From NCBI GenBank assembly GCA_020634415.1, contig JACKBT010000025.1:1-64000 (forward strand): DNA of 64,000 bases. Reading direction: 5' to 3'. Positions 8,015 to 16,336 of the stretch are shown here, one piece after another (the first letter of the stretch is position 1; each line of letters starts with the position of its first letter). A model generated the notes under the pieces. It had not been told where the DNA came from. It was given only the letters and a program-made list of their open reading frames with translations, and ran no database searches. Made by a program: the position numbers and the translations under genes. Origin of the DNA: Ardenticatenaceae bacterium. Lineage in GTDB: Bacteria; Chloroflexota; Anaerolineae; Promineifilales; Promineifilaceae.

Positions 8015-9004
8015 TTAGCCGTGTGCCATCACTTCCATGCCAGCGTAAATGGCACCATATAGCCCGGCTTGGGGGTTGGTGATGACGTAGATGGGGACGT
8101 TGGACATCATTTGTGAGAAGCGGCCTTTGTTGCGGAAGGATTCCAGGAATTTGCTGGCTTTGAGTTGGGGCAAAATGCGGGGGGGGATGCCGCCGCCGAT
8201 GTAGATGCCGCCGGTAGCCAGGACGGTGAGGGCCATGTTGCCTGCCTGGCTGCCTAAAACTTCCATGAACATGTCGAGGGTGGCGACGCAGATGTCGGTT
8301 TTTTGTTCGAGGGCGGCGTTGACGATGACGGGGGTGGGGTCTTCGGCGGCTTCGATTTCGCTGCGCAGCCATTGGGGTTCGTGGTAATGGCCTTCATCGC
8401 GGAAGTAGTTGTAGATGTTGGGTAAGCCTACGCCGGAGCAGATGCGTTCGTAGCTGACGTGGCGATAGCGCTGGAGCATATATTTAAGCAGTCCGGTTTG
8501 CTGTTCGTTGGTGGGGCCAAAGGCGATGTGGCCGCCTTCGGAGGGAAAGGCTTCGTAGGAACGGCCGTTCCACACTAAAAATGCTTGTCCTAAGCCAGTG
8601 CCGGGGGCCACGATGCCGATGCCGCCTTTGGGTTTGCGCACGCCTTCGTTGAGGGTGATGAGGTCGGAGGCTTCCAGGTGGGGGACGGCGGTGGCGATGG
8701 CTTCGAGGTCGTTGAGCAGGCGGACGGCGGGGATGTTGAATTGGTCGCGGATAACGGCCGTATCTACCATCCAGGGTAAATTGGTAATCTGGGCGCGGCC
8801 ATCTACCACAGGGCCAGCTACGCCAAAACTGGCGCGGGTGACGGTGGCTTTGGTGACGCTGATGAATTCTTCGATGATGGCCTCGAGTGAGGCGTAATCA
8901 TCACTGGGGTAACGGGCTTCATGAACAGGCTGCCGCGCTCCCTTTTCCTCTGATATGAGGGCTAATACTGTTTTTGTGCCACCAATATCGCCAGCTAATA
9001 ACAT
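8015..9004 (-). CDS. glk: Glucokinase
   Basis: Phosphorylates glucose with ATP. It is a 329-aa Glk-family enzyme (not ROK: no ROK zinc-finger cysteines seen). Motifs are AGDIGGTKT (phosphate 1), FGVAGPV, LNDLEAIATAVP, PGTGLGQAFLVW, SEGGHIAFGP and ATGGIYIGGGIPPRI. The frame is open to a GTG at 9037, but that lies in a terminator hairpin. The ATG at 9004 has GAGGTGG six bases upstream and starts exactly at the nucleotide-binding strand, so it is preferred. Confidence 0.95.
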   Translation of the reverse strand: MLLAGDIGGTKTVLALISEEKGARQPVHEARYPSDDYASLEAIIEEFISVTKATVTRASFGVAGPVVDGRAQITNLPWMVDTAVIRDQFNIPAVRLLNDLEAIATAVPHLEASDLITLNEGVRKPKGGIGIVAPGTGLGQAFLVWNGRSYEAFPSEGGHIAFGPTNEQQTGLLKYMLQRYRHVSYERICSGVGLPNIYNYFRDEGHYHEPQWLRSEIEAAEDPTPVIVNAALEQKTDICVATLDMFMEVLGSQAGNMALTVLATGGIYIGGGIPPRILPQLKASKFLESFRNKGRFSQMMSNVPIYVITNPQAGLYGAIYAGMEVMAHG

Positions 9005-9024
9005 TGTTTTCCACCTCAATGAAT

Positions 9025-9054
9025 GAAAAAGGGACACCAGATTGTGTCCCTTTT
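9025..9054 (-). terminator. Intrinsic terminator before glk
   Basis: Read on the minus strand: AAAAGGGACAC, a short loop, GTGTCCC, then TTTTT. It ends the DUF427 transcription unit just upstream of glk. As no promoter space remains before glk, glk probably depends on read-through. Confidence 0.8.
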
Positions 9055-9080
9055 ATGAATTTATTAATCACCAGGAATGA

Positions 9081-9365
9081 CTATGATTCTACTCTGACAC
9101 CGCGCCAAAAGGCAACGTGGTCTTTGATTTGGCGGGCGGCTGGTTTGGGGCTGGCATAGTACCAGGCTCCGCCTGTGTTGGTTTTGCCGTCTACAATGAT
9201 GTCGTAATAGTTGGCTGTGCCTTTCCAGGGGCAGATGGTGGTGGAGTCGTTGGGCTGGAAATATTCTTTGTTGATGGATTCGGGGGGGAAGTAATGGTTG
9301 CCTTCTACGAGTTTGGTTTGATTGCTTTCGGCGAGGATGACGCCGTTCCAGATTGCTTTGGCCAT
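9081..9365 (-). CDS. DUF427 domain protein
   Basis: A 94-aa protein consisting of one DUF427 domain. Typical features are the N-terminal AIWNGVILAES, YFPPESI, TICPWKGTANYYDI and the C-terminal GAWYYASPKPAA with VAFWRGVRVE. The biochemical role of the family is not known. The start has AAGGAG ten bases upstream. It is codirectional with the sigma/anti-sigma pair upstream of it. Confidence 0.85.
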   Translation of the reverse strand: MAKAIWNGVILAESNQTKLVEGNHYFPPESINKEYFQPNDSTTICPWKGTANYYDIIVDGKTNTGGAWYYASPKPAARQIKDHVAFWRGVRVES

Positions 9366-9392
9366 GTTTGGGCTGCTCCTTGTGGGTGGTTG

Positions 9393-9701
9393 TTAAACAA
9401 TTGACTCGTCGCCGAGTATCTCCAGCAGGATGGTGAGGTTTTCCTGGCAGTGACCACATTTGTCGAGGTGGTGTTTGACGAGGGGCATGAGGGCAACGGC
9501 CGTGGCCTCATCGGCCGCGAGGAGTTCGGCGAACTCATCGAGCAGGCTGAAGGTGGCTTCGCAGGAGAGATCGGCCGTAGCATCGTCATCTATCAAGTGC
9601 ATTAACTTGAGGATTTCTGCTTCATGCAGTTCGGCTGAATCTCCCTTTTGTGGATTGGCTCGTCTAATTAATTGTCGGAGTTTCTCGGTTAGATTTGTCA
9701 T
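9393..9701 (-). CDS. Putative zinc-binding anti-sigma factor
   Basis: A 102-aa helical protein directly downstream of an ECF sigma gene. The only clear motif is HHLDKCGHCQENL near residues 77-89, a His-x3-Cys-x2-Cys pattern as in zinc anti-sigma (zf-HC2) proteins. A second cysteine sits earlier in LSCEATFSLLDEFAELL. There is no membrane segment, so it would be a soluble anti-sigma or a redox/metal-sensing partner. The role is inferred from the motif and gene order. Confidence 0.6.
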   Translation of the reverse strand: MTNLTEKLRQLIRRANPQKGDSAELHEAEILKLMHLIDDDATADLSCEATFSLLDEFAELLAADEATAVALMPLVKHHLDKCGHCQENLTILLEILGDESIV

Positions 9702-9751
9702 ACTGATTGTTTGACGTGACTAGAGGAGTGGTTTCTTACTTTAAGAGGTAA

Positions 9752-10393
9752 TTACTCGAAAACGGCGATAATTTCCGCTGGTGTCAGTCCATCCTGATCC
9801 AAACTTTTTTTGAGGCGGGTGCGTGCATCGTGCAAGAGTTTGTAGACGGCGTTGGGTTTCATGTCCATTTTGTCGGCAACTTCTTGGGTGGAGCAGCCTT
9901 CGATAATGGCGGCTACGATGGCTGTGCGCTGCTTTTCGGTTAGTTCGTTGGTGATGAGGTGGTTGACGCGGGCGATCATTTCGCTGCGTTCGGTGGCGTT
10001 TTCGGGTTGGAGAACGCTTTCATCGGCGACGAAACTGGGGGTGTAGTCGCCGCCTTCTTCGGCGTGGGTGAGTTCGTTGAGGGAGCGATTTTGCCACCGT
10101 TTGCGGCGCAGTTCGGTGAGGGCGACGGAGACGGTGATTTTGTGGGCCCAGGTGGTGAAGAGGCTGCGGCCGGCGAAGGTGTCGAGTTTGTCGAGGATTT
10201 TGACGAGGGCTTCTTGGACGAAGTCTTCGGTGAGGGTTTCAAATTCGAGGGCGGAGGTGTTGACGCGGCGCATGAGTCCGCGTTGTAAGCCTTTGAGGAG
10301 GATGCGGCGGAGGTCGGCAACGGCCGTTTCAAATGCTGGCTCGTCTGGGCTGCCTAAATCGCGTAACCACTCTTCATTCGTTCGTTTTTGCAC
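9752..10393 (-). CDS. ECF sigma factor
   Basis: A 213-aa RNA polymerase sigma factor with region 2 (about residues 55-115, FVQEALVKILDKLDTFAGRS and FTTWAHKITVSVALTELRRK) and region 4 (about 150-200, LTEKQRTAIVAAIIEGCST with helix-turn-helix TQEVADKMDMKPNAVYKLLH). The start is GTG, with AAGGA seven bases upstream. The likely anti-sigma gene follows 50 bases after the stop. Its regulon cannot be inferred here. Confidence 0.92.
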   Translation of the reverse strand: MQKRTNEEWLRDLGSPDEPAFETAVADLRRILLKGLQRGLMRRVNTSALEFETLTEDFVQEALVKILDKLDTFAGRSLFTTWAHKITVSVALTELRRKRWQNRSLNELTHAEEGGDYTPSFVADESVLQPENATERSEMIARVNHLITNELTEKQRTAIVAAIIEGCSTQEVADKMDMKPNAVYKLLHDARTRLKKSLDQDGLTPAEIIAVFE

Positions 10394-10463
10394 AGAATGT
10401 CCTTAAGTAATATAGAAGTTTGTCTATTTTAATCGGCGTTGGGGCGTTTTGGCAAAATAGGGT

Positions 10464-10530
10464 GATGGGAGATTAAGAGATTGAGAGATTGGAGATTGGA
10501 GATGGCCCAATCTCCAATCTCTAATCTCGC
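10464..10530. repeat. Intercistronic array, GGAGATT word class
   Basis: Left half: repeated GAGATTAAGAGATTGAG and GAGATTGGAGATTGGAGAT. Right half: the complement, CCAATCTCCAATCTCTAATC. It can form a long hairpin. It lies between the DinB gene and the ECF sigma gene. The same word occurs at 13912, 32942, 41993 and 46316. Confidence 0.85.
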
Positions 10531-10557
10531 CTTGTGGGTCATTTAATCTTGGTTTTT

Positions 10558-11037
10558 TTAGGCAGAATCGGCCGCGGGCTGGTTTTGCCACAATTGGTAG
10601 GTGAGCTGCATGTGGCCTAGATGCAAGGCGGTGTGTTCGATGACGTGCAGGATGCACCAGCGGCCCGTGAAGGTGTGGTTGTGGATGGTGTAGGTTTGGT
10701 CGAGGGAATCGGCCGTTAGTTGGCTGAAAATTTGGCGTGTTTCGTGGTGAACGGCCGTTAGTTTTGTCACCAGTTCTGCCGCATCGGTAACTTCCGTTAC
10801 AAATTCATCGGGGCGGTGGCGCGTGGCTGGCTGCTTTCCCACTACCTCAGCAATCCAATGATGTTCTGCGCCAGCCACATGGGCAGCTAAAACGGCCAAA
10901 GAGTTGGTGGCATGATCCTCTGTTCCCGCAACGGGCCGCCAATTGAGCGCTTCAACGGGTAACCCAGCCACAATTTGGCTCACCTGCCCGCGCAGTTCTT
11001 CAATCCATTCCAGATAACTGTTTATTTCATTGTTCAT
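10558..11037 (-). CDS. DinB-like metal-binding protein
   Basis: A 159-aa four-helix protein of the DinB/DUF664 superfamily. Candidate metal histidines are in AAHVAGAEHHWIAEV and in the C-terminal HVIEHTALHLGHMQLTYQLW. Family members include thiol-dependent transferases and proteins of unknown role; substrate unknown. The ATG at 11037 is preferred over a TTG at 11064. It is divergent from the nuo operon. Confidence 0.85.
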   Translation of the reverse strand: MNNEINSYLEWIEELRGQVSQIVAGLPVEALNWRPVAGTEDHATNSLAVLAAHVAGAEHHWIAEVVGKQPATRHRPDEFVTEVTDAAELVTKLTAVHHETRQIFSQLTADSLDQTYTIHNHTFTGRWCILHVIEHTALHLGHMQLTYQLWQNQPAADSA

Positions 11038-11083
11038 AGAGATAAATTTTGGAGGGGAAATCAATTATCGGCAAATCTCATTG

Positions 11084-11094
11084 CCCCCCCCCCC
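11084..11094. repeat. Homopolymer of 11 cytosines
   Basis: A run of 11 C on the plus strand in the divergent DinB/nuo promoter region, about 40 bases upstream of the nuo -35 element. Such tracts slip easily in replication, so length variation is possible. Confidence 0.8.
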
Positions 11095-11134
11095 ATTTCT
11101 GCTAAAATCCCCACCAATCTACGCTCCTTTACTT

Positions 11135-11163
11135 TTGCCCATGATTTACCCATGTGTTATAAA
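11135..11163 (+). promoter_or_regulatory. Sigma-70 type promoter of the nuo operon
   Basis: TTGCCC (11135-11140), a 17-base spacer, TATAAA (11158-11163). The predicted transcript start near 11170 lies upstream of the nuoA ribosome binding site and downstream of an alternative ATG at 11163, which supports the GTG start at 11205. Confidence 0.7.
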
Positions 11164-11204
11164 TGGGAGAAATTTCACAATCTCCATATGCAGGAGGAAA
11201 CCAC

Positions 11205-11564
11205 GTGCTGAGTGATTGGCAATTTATCGCTATTTTCTTTTTGGTATCGCCCATTTTTCCGGCGCTGCCCGTGGTTCTAAACCACTTTTTGTTGAGTCCC
11301 AAAAAACCGAATCCTATCAAGCAGCAGACCTATGAGTGCGGTATTGAAACGGTAGGTGATAGTTGGATTCAGTTCAAAGTTCAATACTATATCTATGCCC
11401 TCGTCTTTGTTGTCTTCGACATTGAGGCAGTTTTCCTTTTCCCCATCGCCGCTGCTTATGGTCAATTGACCTTTTTTGCGGTGGGGGCCACCATTCTCTT
11501 CGTCTTTCTTCTGGCAGACGGCCTGGTCTATGCCTGGGGTAGAGGCGTTTTGGAATGGATTTGA
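11205..11564 (+). CDS. nuoA: NADH-quinone oxidoreductase subunit A
   Basis: Small membrane subunit of complex I next to the quinone channel. 119 aa with three transmembrane helices and the family signature YECGIETVGDSWIQFKVQYY. The start is GTG with AGGAGG seven bases upstream (11192-11197); the upstream ATG lies before the predicted transcript start. It is the first gene of the membrane-arm operon. nuoB, C and D, which normally follow, are absent and nuoH comes next. Confidence 0.95.
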   Translation: MLSDWQFIAIFFLVSPIFPALPVVLNHFLLSPKKPNPIKQQTYECGIETVGDSWIQFKVQYYIYALVFVVFDIEAVFLFPIAAAYGQLTFFAVGATILFVFLLADGLVYAWGRGVLEWI

Positions 11565-11569
11565 TTGAT

Positions 11570-11605
11570 TGTCAATTGCCAATTATCAATAATCAATTGT
11601 CAATG
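11570..11605. repeat. Intercistronic array, TCAATTG words
   Basis: Alternating GTCAATTGCCAATTATCAAT and AATCAATTGTCAAT form a self-complementary AT-rich spacer between nuoA and nuoH. A separate GGAG site follows it before the nuoH ATG. Confidence 0.65.
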
Positions 11606-11616
11606 ACGGAGTTTGC

Positions 11617-12918
11617 ATGAATCCCCTTGATTTACTAAAAAGCATCGCTGATTTCACCCTGTTTGATTATCTCCGTTCCGTGTGGGGAGATGCGCCCTGG
11701 GTGGAAGGCGTTTTAGATACAATTGGTGTTTTTGTTTTAGCCACCTTCTGCCTCCTGATTGTCCTTGTTCTTATCTGGTTGGAGCGTAAGGTAATTGCCC
11801 GTATACAAGACCGTATTGGGCCAAACCGTGTGGGTGGCAAGTATGGCTTGTTGCAGTCGTTAGCGGATGCCCTCAAGCTGTTGACCAAAGAATCCATTAC
11901 TCCCGCTGGCGCAGACACGTGGGCTTACAATATCGCCCCTTTCTCTATTGTGATGGCTGCTCTGTTGGTTTGGGCGGTGATACCTTTTGCCCCCAATGTG
12001 GTAGGGGTAGACCTAAATGTAGGGTTGTTCTACATTTTGGCTATTAGCTCAGTCTCGGTTGTCTCGCTTTTGCTGGCGGGATGGGGGTCTAATAATAAGT
12101 ACGCATTGTTGGGGGCGTTCCGTTCTGTGGCTCAGTTGGTTAGCTATGAGGTGCCGATGATTTTGTCGGTGTTGATTCCCATTTTGCTGTCTCGCTCGAT
12201 GTCTACAGTATCTATTATCGAGGCGCAGGTGGTTCCTTTTATCCTTGTTGTGCCTTTGTCTGCCCTTGTTTTCTTTATTTCCTCCTTAGCGGAAACAGGC
12301 CGTACTCCCTTTGACTTGTTGGAGGCAGAATCGGAAATCGTAGCAGGTTTTCATGTGGAATATAGTGGGATGCGTTTTGCTATGTTCTTCTTGGCCGAGT
12401 TTTTGAGTACTCTGTTTATGTCGGGCTTGTTTGCAGTTGTCTATTTGGGCGGCTGGAATATTCCCATTATTAATCTGATTATTCGCCTGTTTGGTGGCGA
12501 CCCCATTATGTTGGGTGAAATTGCTTTTGGACGGCTGTTGGGTTTGATTATCTTTTTTGTGAAGATGTTTGCCGTTTACTTTGTCTTTATGTGGGTGCGC
12601 GGTACGCTGCCGCGTGTGCGCATTGACCAGATGTTAAATTTCAACTGGAAATTCCTGGTTCCCCTGACGATAGTGCTCATCTTTACGGTGGCTATTTTGG
12701 ATAAGGTTTTGGATTTTTACGCGGTGGGAGCTGTGGCTCGAGCGCTGATTCATCTGATTAGCAATTTGTTGGTGGGATGGGGAACGGTGGAATGGCTGCG
12801 CCGCCGAGGGCGGCAACGTCGCCTGGAGTTTGAGGCGATGATGGTGCAGCGTCGTGGTGAACCACTGCCAGTGGTTGAAGAGGAACCGGCTGCGCATGAC
12901 GCAGTACATGCTCACTAA
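11617..12918 (+). CDS. nuoH: NADH-quinone oxidoreductase subunit H
   Basis: Membrane subunit that forms the quinone chamber and links the peripheral arm to the pumping modules. At 433 aa it is longer than E. coli NuoH (325), mainly through a charged C-terminal tail (RRRGRQRRLEFEAMM onward, ending HDAVHAH). Signature motifs are ERKVIARIQDRIGPNRVGGK, the first loop LTKESITPAGAD, and AETGRTPFDLLEAESEIVAG. GGAG precedes the ATG. Confidence 0.96.
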   Translation: MNPLDLLKSIADFTLFDYLRSVWGDAPWVEGVLDTIGVFVLATFCLLIVLVLIWLERKVIARIQDRIGPNRVGGKYGLLQSLADALKLLTKESITPAGADTWAYNIAPFSIVMAALLVWAVIPFAPNVVGVDLNVGLFYILAISSVSVVSLLLAGWGSNNKYALLGAFRSVAQLVSYEVPMILSVLIPILLSRSMSTVSIIEAQVVPFILVVPLSALVFFISSLAETGRTPFDLLEAESEIVAGFHVEYSGMRFAMFFLAEFLSTLFMSGLFAVVYLGGWNIPIINLIIRLFGGDPIMLGEIAFGRLLGLIIFFVKMFAVYFVFMWVRGTLPRVRIDQMLNFNWKFLVPLTIVLIFTVAILDKVLDFYAVGAVARALIHLISNLLVGWGTVEWLRRRGRQRRLEFEAMMVQRRGEPLPVVEEEPAAHDAVHAH

Positions 12919-12997
12919 TTTGGTGGAACGATAATCAGTAATCTGCAAGCTAATGATGGATTATTGATAACGGGAAACGGGAAGTTGGAGAATCCCT

Positions 12998-13591
12998 ATG
13001 ACATTTGAACAGATTTTGTTTTTGATTGTGGCTGTCTTTACGATTGTCTCGGGCCTGTTGGTGGTGACGATGCGTAATCTGTTCCATGCAGCTTTGGCGA
13101 TGATGGCCTCGTTTTTGGGTGTGGCGGGTGTGTATATTTTGTTGGATGCTGGCTTTTTGGCGGCGGCTCAACTGTTGGTTTACATTGGCGCGATTTCGAT
13201 TTTGGTGATTTTTGCGATTATGTTGACGCGACGGTTGATGCAGACGCATGAGTCGCCGTTTAATTCGCAGCCGGTGTTTGGGTTGGTAACGGCCGTTGCC
13301 ACGTTTGCAGTCATTCTTATCGTCATTCTCGGTATGAACAATGTGACGTTGGCTGATGGTTCTACACGGTCTCTTTGGCCTTTGTTGCCGAGTGCTACCG
13401 AGCCGCTGGCCTCTCGCCCCGAAGTGAGTGCCGATATTTTGCGCAGCAGTGTGGAGCGGATGGGACAGGATTTTGTTAGCTCTGATGCTTATGTGATTCC
13501 TTTTGAAATAGCGTCTGTACTGCTGCTGGCGGCTATGGTGGGGGCAATTTTGATTGCCTGGCCGAAGACGGAAGAGGGGAGTAATCCTTAA
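12998..13591 (+). CDS. nuoJ: NADH-quinone oxidoreductase subunit J
   Basis: A 197-aa membrane subunit of complex I with five transmembrane helices. The conserved segment is around AAQLLVYIGAISILVIFAIM, which contains the pi-bulge helix of the E-channel. A hydrophilic loop (about residues 120-165) precedes the last helix. GGAG precedes the start, and nuoK follows after 11 bases. Confidence 0.94.
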   Translation: MTFEQILFLIVAVFTIVSGLLVVTMRNLFHAALAMMASFLGVAGVYILLDAGFLAAAQLLVYIGAISILVIFAIMLTRRLMQTHESPFNSQPVFGLVTAVATFAVILIVILGMNNVTLADGSTRSLWPLLPSATEPLASRPEVSADILRSSVERMGQDFVSSDAYVIPFEIASVLLLAAMVGAILIAWPKTEEGSNP

Positions 13592-13602
13592 CGGAGTATT
13601 AC

Positions 13603-13911
13603 ATGGTTCCATTATCCTGGTATTTAATATTAGCGGCCGTTTTGTTCTGTATCGGCCTTTATGGGGTGTTTGCCCGCCGCAATGCCGTGGCGATTTTGAT
13701 GGCGGTTGAGTTGATTTTGAATGCGGTCAATATCAACCTGGTGGCTTTTTGGCGATATATTACACCCCAAGAGACGACAGGTTTAGTCTGGTCTATTTTT
13801 GTGTTGACGGTGGCGGCAGCGGAAGCGGCCGTTGGCCTAGCCTTGATCATCTCTGTTTACCGTAGCCGTGATTCGGTGGTAGCGGAAGAGTTGGATTTGT
13901 TGAAGAATTAG
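13603..13911 (+). CDS. nuoK: NADH-quinone oxidoreductase subunit K
   Basis: A 102-aa, three-helix membrane subunit. The proton-path glutamates are visible in ILMAVELILNAVNINLVAF and in AAAEAAVGLALIISVYR. The length equals the usual NuoK (about 100). GGAG lies seven bases before the ATG. Confidence 0.95.
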   Translation: MVPLSWYLILAAVLFCIGLYGVFARRNAVAILMAVELILNAVNINLVAFWRYITPQETTGLVWSIFVLTVAAAEAAVGLALIISVYRSRDSVVAEELDLLKN

Positions 13912-13985
13912 ATGGAGACTGGAGATTGGAGGTTGGAGATTTGCTTTGCCTTTGTTCAACCCCTAGTCTCTAATCTCTAATCTCG
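13912..13985. repeat. Intercistronic array, GGAGATT word class
   Basis: Starts right after the nuoK stop: GGAGACTGGAGATTGGAGGT then TGGAGAT; after a 25-base centre the complement follows, CTAGTCTCTAATCTCTAATC. It fills the nuoK-nuoL gap up to about 24 bases before the nuoL ATG. Confidence 0.85.
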
Positions 13986-14008
13986 GAATTAGGGAAGAGA
14001 TTCTTAAT

Positions 14009-16264
14009 ATGTCTGAAGAAACACTTTCTGTATTAACCTGGCTGATTCCGGCCGGCCCTCTGTTGGTTTTCTTCCTGATTGTGTTGTTTACTAAACATAA
14101 TCGGACGTTGAGTTGGCTTTTGGCCTGGGCGGGGGTGATTACGTCGTTGGTGTTGGGCTGGACGGTGGCGTTTAGTTTATTTGGTGAGGATGTGCATCAT
14201 TTGGCGGAACACCCAACGGCCGTTGCCAGCGATGTCGCCTGGATACCACTCGGTGAATTTGCCGATTGGCTGCGCATTGGTGTGTCGGCTGACCCCATCA
14301 CAGCTCTCATGTTGTTCATGGTTCCCTTTGCTGTGTTCATGATCTTCATCTACAGCGTGGGCTACCACAACTACGGCAAACCGCGTGGCACAGTCCTGGG
14401 TACACCCAATCATGGCAAAGAAGAGCCGATGTTTTCGCGTTTCTTTGCGCTGATGAGCCTCTTTGCTGGCGCAATGCTCCTGTTGGTTGTCTCTGATAAC
14501 TTGCTGACACTTTTTGTTGGCTGGGAAATTATGGGTTTTTGCTCTTATTCCCTCATTGGCTTCTGGTATGCGCGTGAATACGATCTGGCTCCTGGTGCCA
14601 TCCCGCATATTCCGCCGCGCAAAGCGGCCGTAAAAGCCTTTATGACCACCCGCGTGGCGGATGTGATCATGCTCTTGGGCATTGTCTACTTCTACCGCGT
14701 CTTTGGCACACTCAACTTCCATGAAGCCTTCGATCCCCACAGCCTGGAACACGCTTACGAGATGATTCATGGTGGTATCGGGGTGATGGCTCTGCTTATT
14801 TTTGCTGGCACAGTGGGCAAATCTGCGCAATGGCCGCTGCATGTCTGGCTGCCCGACGCGATGGAAGGTCCAACACCTGTTAGTGCCACCATTCATGCGG
14901 CCGCGATGGTTTCAGCTGGTGTTTATCTCATTATTCGCATTTTCCCCCTTATTGCGGTGGCTTTAGAGGTAACACCTTATGTTGGTTGGGTGATTGCTGG
15001 TATTGGTGCATTTACAGCCCTCATGTCAGCGACTATTGCGGTGGCGCAAAATGATGTGAAGGGGGTGCTGGCTTACTCGACGATTTCGCAGCTTGGCTTT
15101 ATGGTGGCGGCGATTGGGATTGGGGCTTATGTAGCGGCTACTTTCCACCTCATTACCCACGCCTTCTTCAAGGCCCTCCTCTTCCTTGCTTCCGGTTCTG
15201 TCATTCACGGCATGGAACATGGCGCCGAACACGTCCATGATCACCACACCGACCCCCAAGACATGCGGTACATGGGCGGTCTCAAAGACAAAATGCCTAT
15301 CACTTTCTGGACGTTCCTGATTGGCGGCATGGCCCTGTCTGGTTTGCCGTTGATAACGGCCGGTTTCTGGTCAAAAGACGAAATCTTTGCCGATGCCTGG
15401 TATGTTTTTACCCATGAGGGTAATGCTATTGGCCTTTTCGTCTTCATCATGCTGGCCTTAGCTGCTTTATTGACAGCCTTCTACACTACCCGCCAAATCA
15501 GCATGACTTTCTTAGGTAAACCCCGCACACCATTAGCCGAACATGCCCACGAAAGCAACGGCTTCATGACGATACCTCTGATGTTACTATCAGTTCTTGC
15601 AATTAGTGCGGGTTGGTTTGGTATCCCGGAAGATTTCCCTGTTTTAGGGCCAATGATTAATAACAACTGGGTACACCACTTTGTGGCTGCTTCTGTGGAA
15701 CACTCCTTTGAGGAGTTGAAAGCATTACATCTGATTCATGGCCTGGCAAAACTAGAGTTTGAAATCGTACCACTGGCTACGTCACTCGTGGTTGCTTTGG
15801 GTGGCATTTTCTTGGGGTGGTGGATATACGGCCGTAAACCCCTCGAAAAAGATCAAAAAGACCCTCTCATCGCACCCTTGGGGCCATTACACGGCTTCCT
15901 GCAAAACAAATGGTATTGGGACGAACTGTATCAAACCATCTTCATCGCCCCTACCGTGCGCTTCTCGGAATATGTCGTCTATGAAGTAATAGATAAAGGC
16001 ATCATAGACGGCATCCTTCATGTGGTGGCTCGCACCGTTTATCGTATCGGGCAAATGATGCGGAGCTTTGAAAATGCCGTCTTTGGTCGTGGTGTAGATT
16101 GGGTAAAAGATCAAGTTCTGGCAATGGCTAAAGAATTCCGCCAATTGCAAACAGGTAAAATACAAGAATATACCCTTGTTTCCATGCTCATTGCCTCAGC
16201 CTTAGCTCTGGTTGTCCTGGCAATCAACTACGGTTGGTTACAGCCATTATTTGATAGATTCTAA
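14009..16264 (+). CDS. nuoL: NADH-quinone oxidoreductase subunit L
   Basis: Distal antiporter-like proton-pumping subunit with the long lateral helix. At 751 aa it is longer than E. coli NuoL (613). Pump motifs include GWEIMGFCSYSLIGFWY, AGTVGKSAQWPLHVWLPDAM, GPTPVSATIHAAAMVSAG and THAFFKALLFLASGSVIHGM. The C-terminal 200 residues hold the lateral-helix region (YEVIDKGIIDGILHVVARTV) and a final membrane helix. The extra length, together with two M subunits, may mean a longer membrane arm; that is inference. Confidence 0.96.
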   Translation: MSEETLSVLTWLIPAGPLLVFFLIVLFTKHNRTLSWLLAWAGVITSLVLGWTVAFSLFGEDVHHLAEHPTAVASDVAWIPLGEFADWLRIGVSADPITALMLFMVPFAVFMIFIYSVGYHNYGKPRGTVLGTPNHGKEEPMFSRFFALMSLFAGAMLLLVVSDNLLTLFVGWEIMGFCSYSLIGFWYAREYDLAPGAIPHIPPRKAAVKAFMTTRVADVIMLLGIVYFYRVFGTLNFHEAFDPHSLEHAYEMIHGGIGVMALLIFAGTVGKSAQWPLHVWLPDAMEGPTPVSATIHAAAMVSAGVYLIIRIFPLIAVALEVTPYVGWVIAGIGAFTALMSATIAVAQNDVKGVLAYSTISQLGFMVAAIGIGAYVAATFHLITHAFFKALLFLASGSVIHGMEHGAEHVHDHHTDPQDMRYMGGLKDKMPITFWTFLIGGMALSGLPLITAGFWSKDEIFADAWYVFTHEGNAIGLFVFIMLALAALLTAFYTTRQISMTFLGKPRTPLAEHAHESNGFMTIPLMLLSVLAISAGWFGIPEDFPVLGPMINNNWVHHFVAASVEHSFEELKALHLIHGLAKLEFEIVPLATSLVVALGGIFLGWWIYGRKPLEKDQKDPLIAPLGPLHGFLQNKWYWDELYQTIFIAPTVRFSEYVVYEVIDKGIIDGILHVVARTVYRIGQMMRSFENAVFGRGVDWVKDQVLAMAKEFRQLQTGKIQEYTLVSMLIASALALVVLAINYGWLQPLFDRF

Positions 16265-16269
16265 ATTTC

Positions 16270-16328
16270 CGTAAGCGGTAATCAGTTACCCGATTACCGC
16301 TTACCGAACACCGATTACCGTTTACCGG
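16270..16328. repeat. Intercistronic array, CGGTAATC word class
   Basis: AAGCGGTAATCAGTTACC is followed by complementary CGATTACCGCTTACCG and ACCGATTACCGTTTACCG. It fills the nuoL-nuoM gap; a GGAG ribosome site follows it. The same word fills the glpA-glpK gap at 57837-57898. Confidence 0.85.
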
Positions 16329-16336
16329 AGAAACGA

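Noticed and set aside
12950..13612. 220-codon minus-strand frame opposite nuoJ
   Set aside because: His/Arg/Gln-rich antisense shadow of nuoJ.
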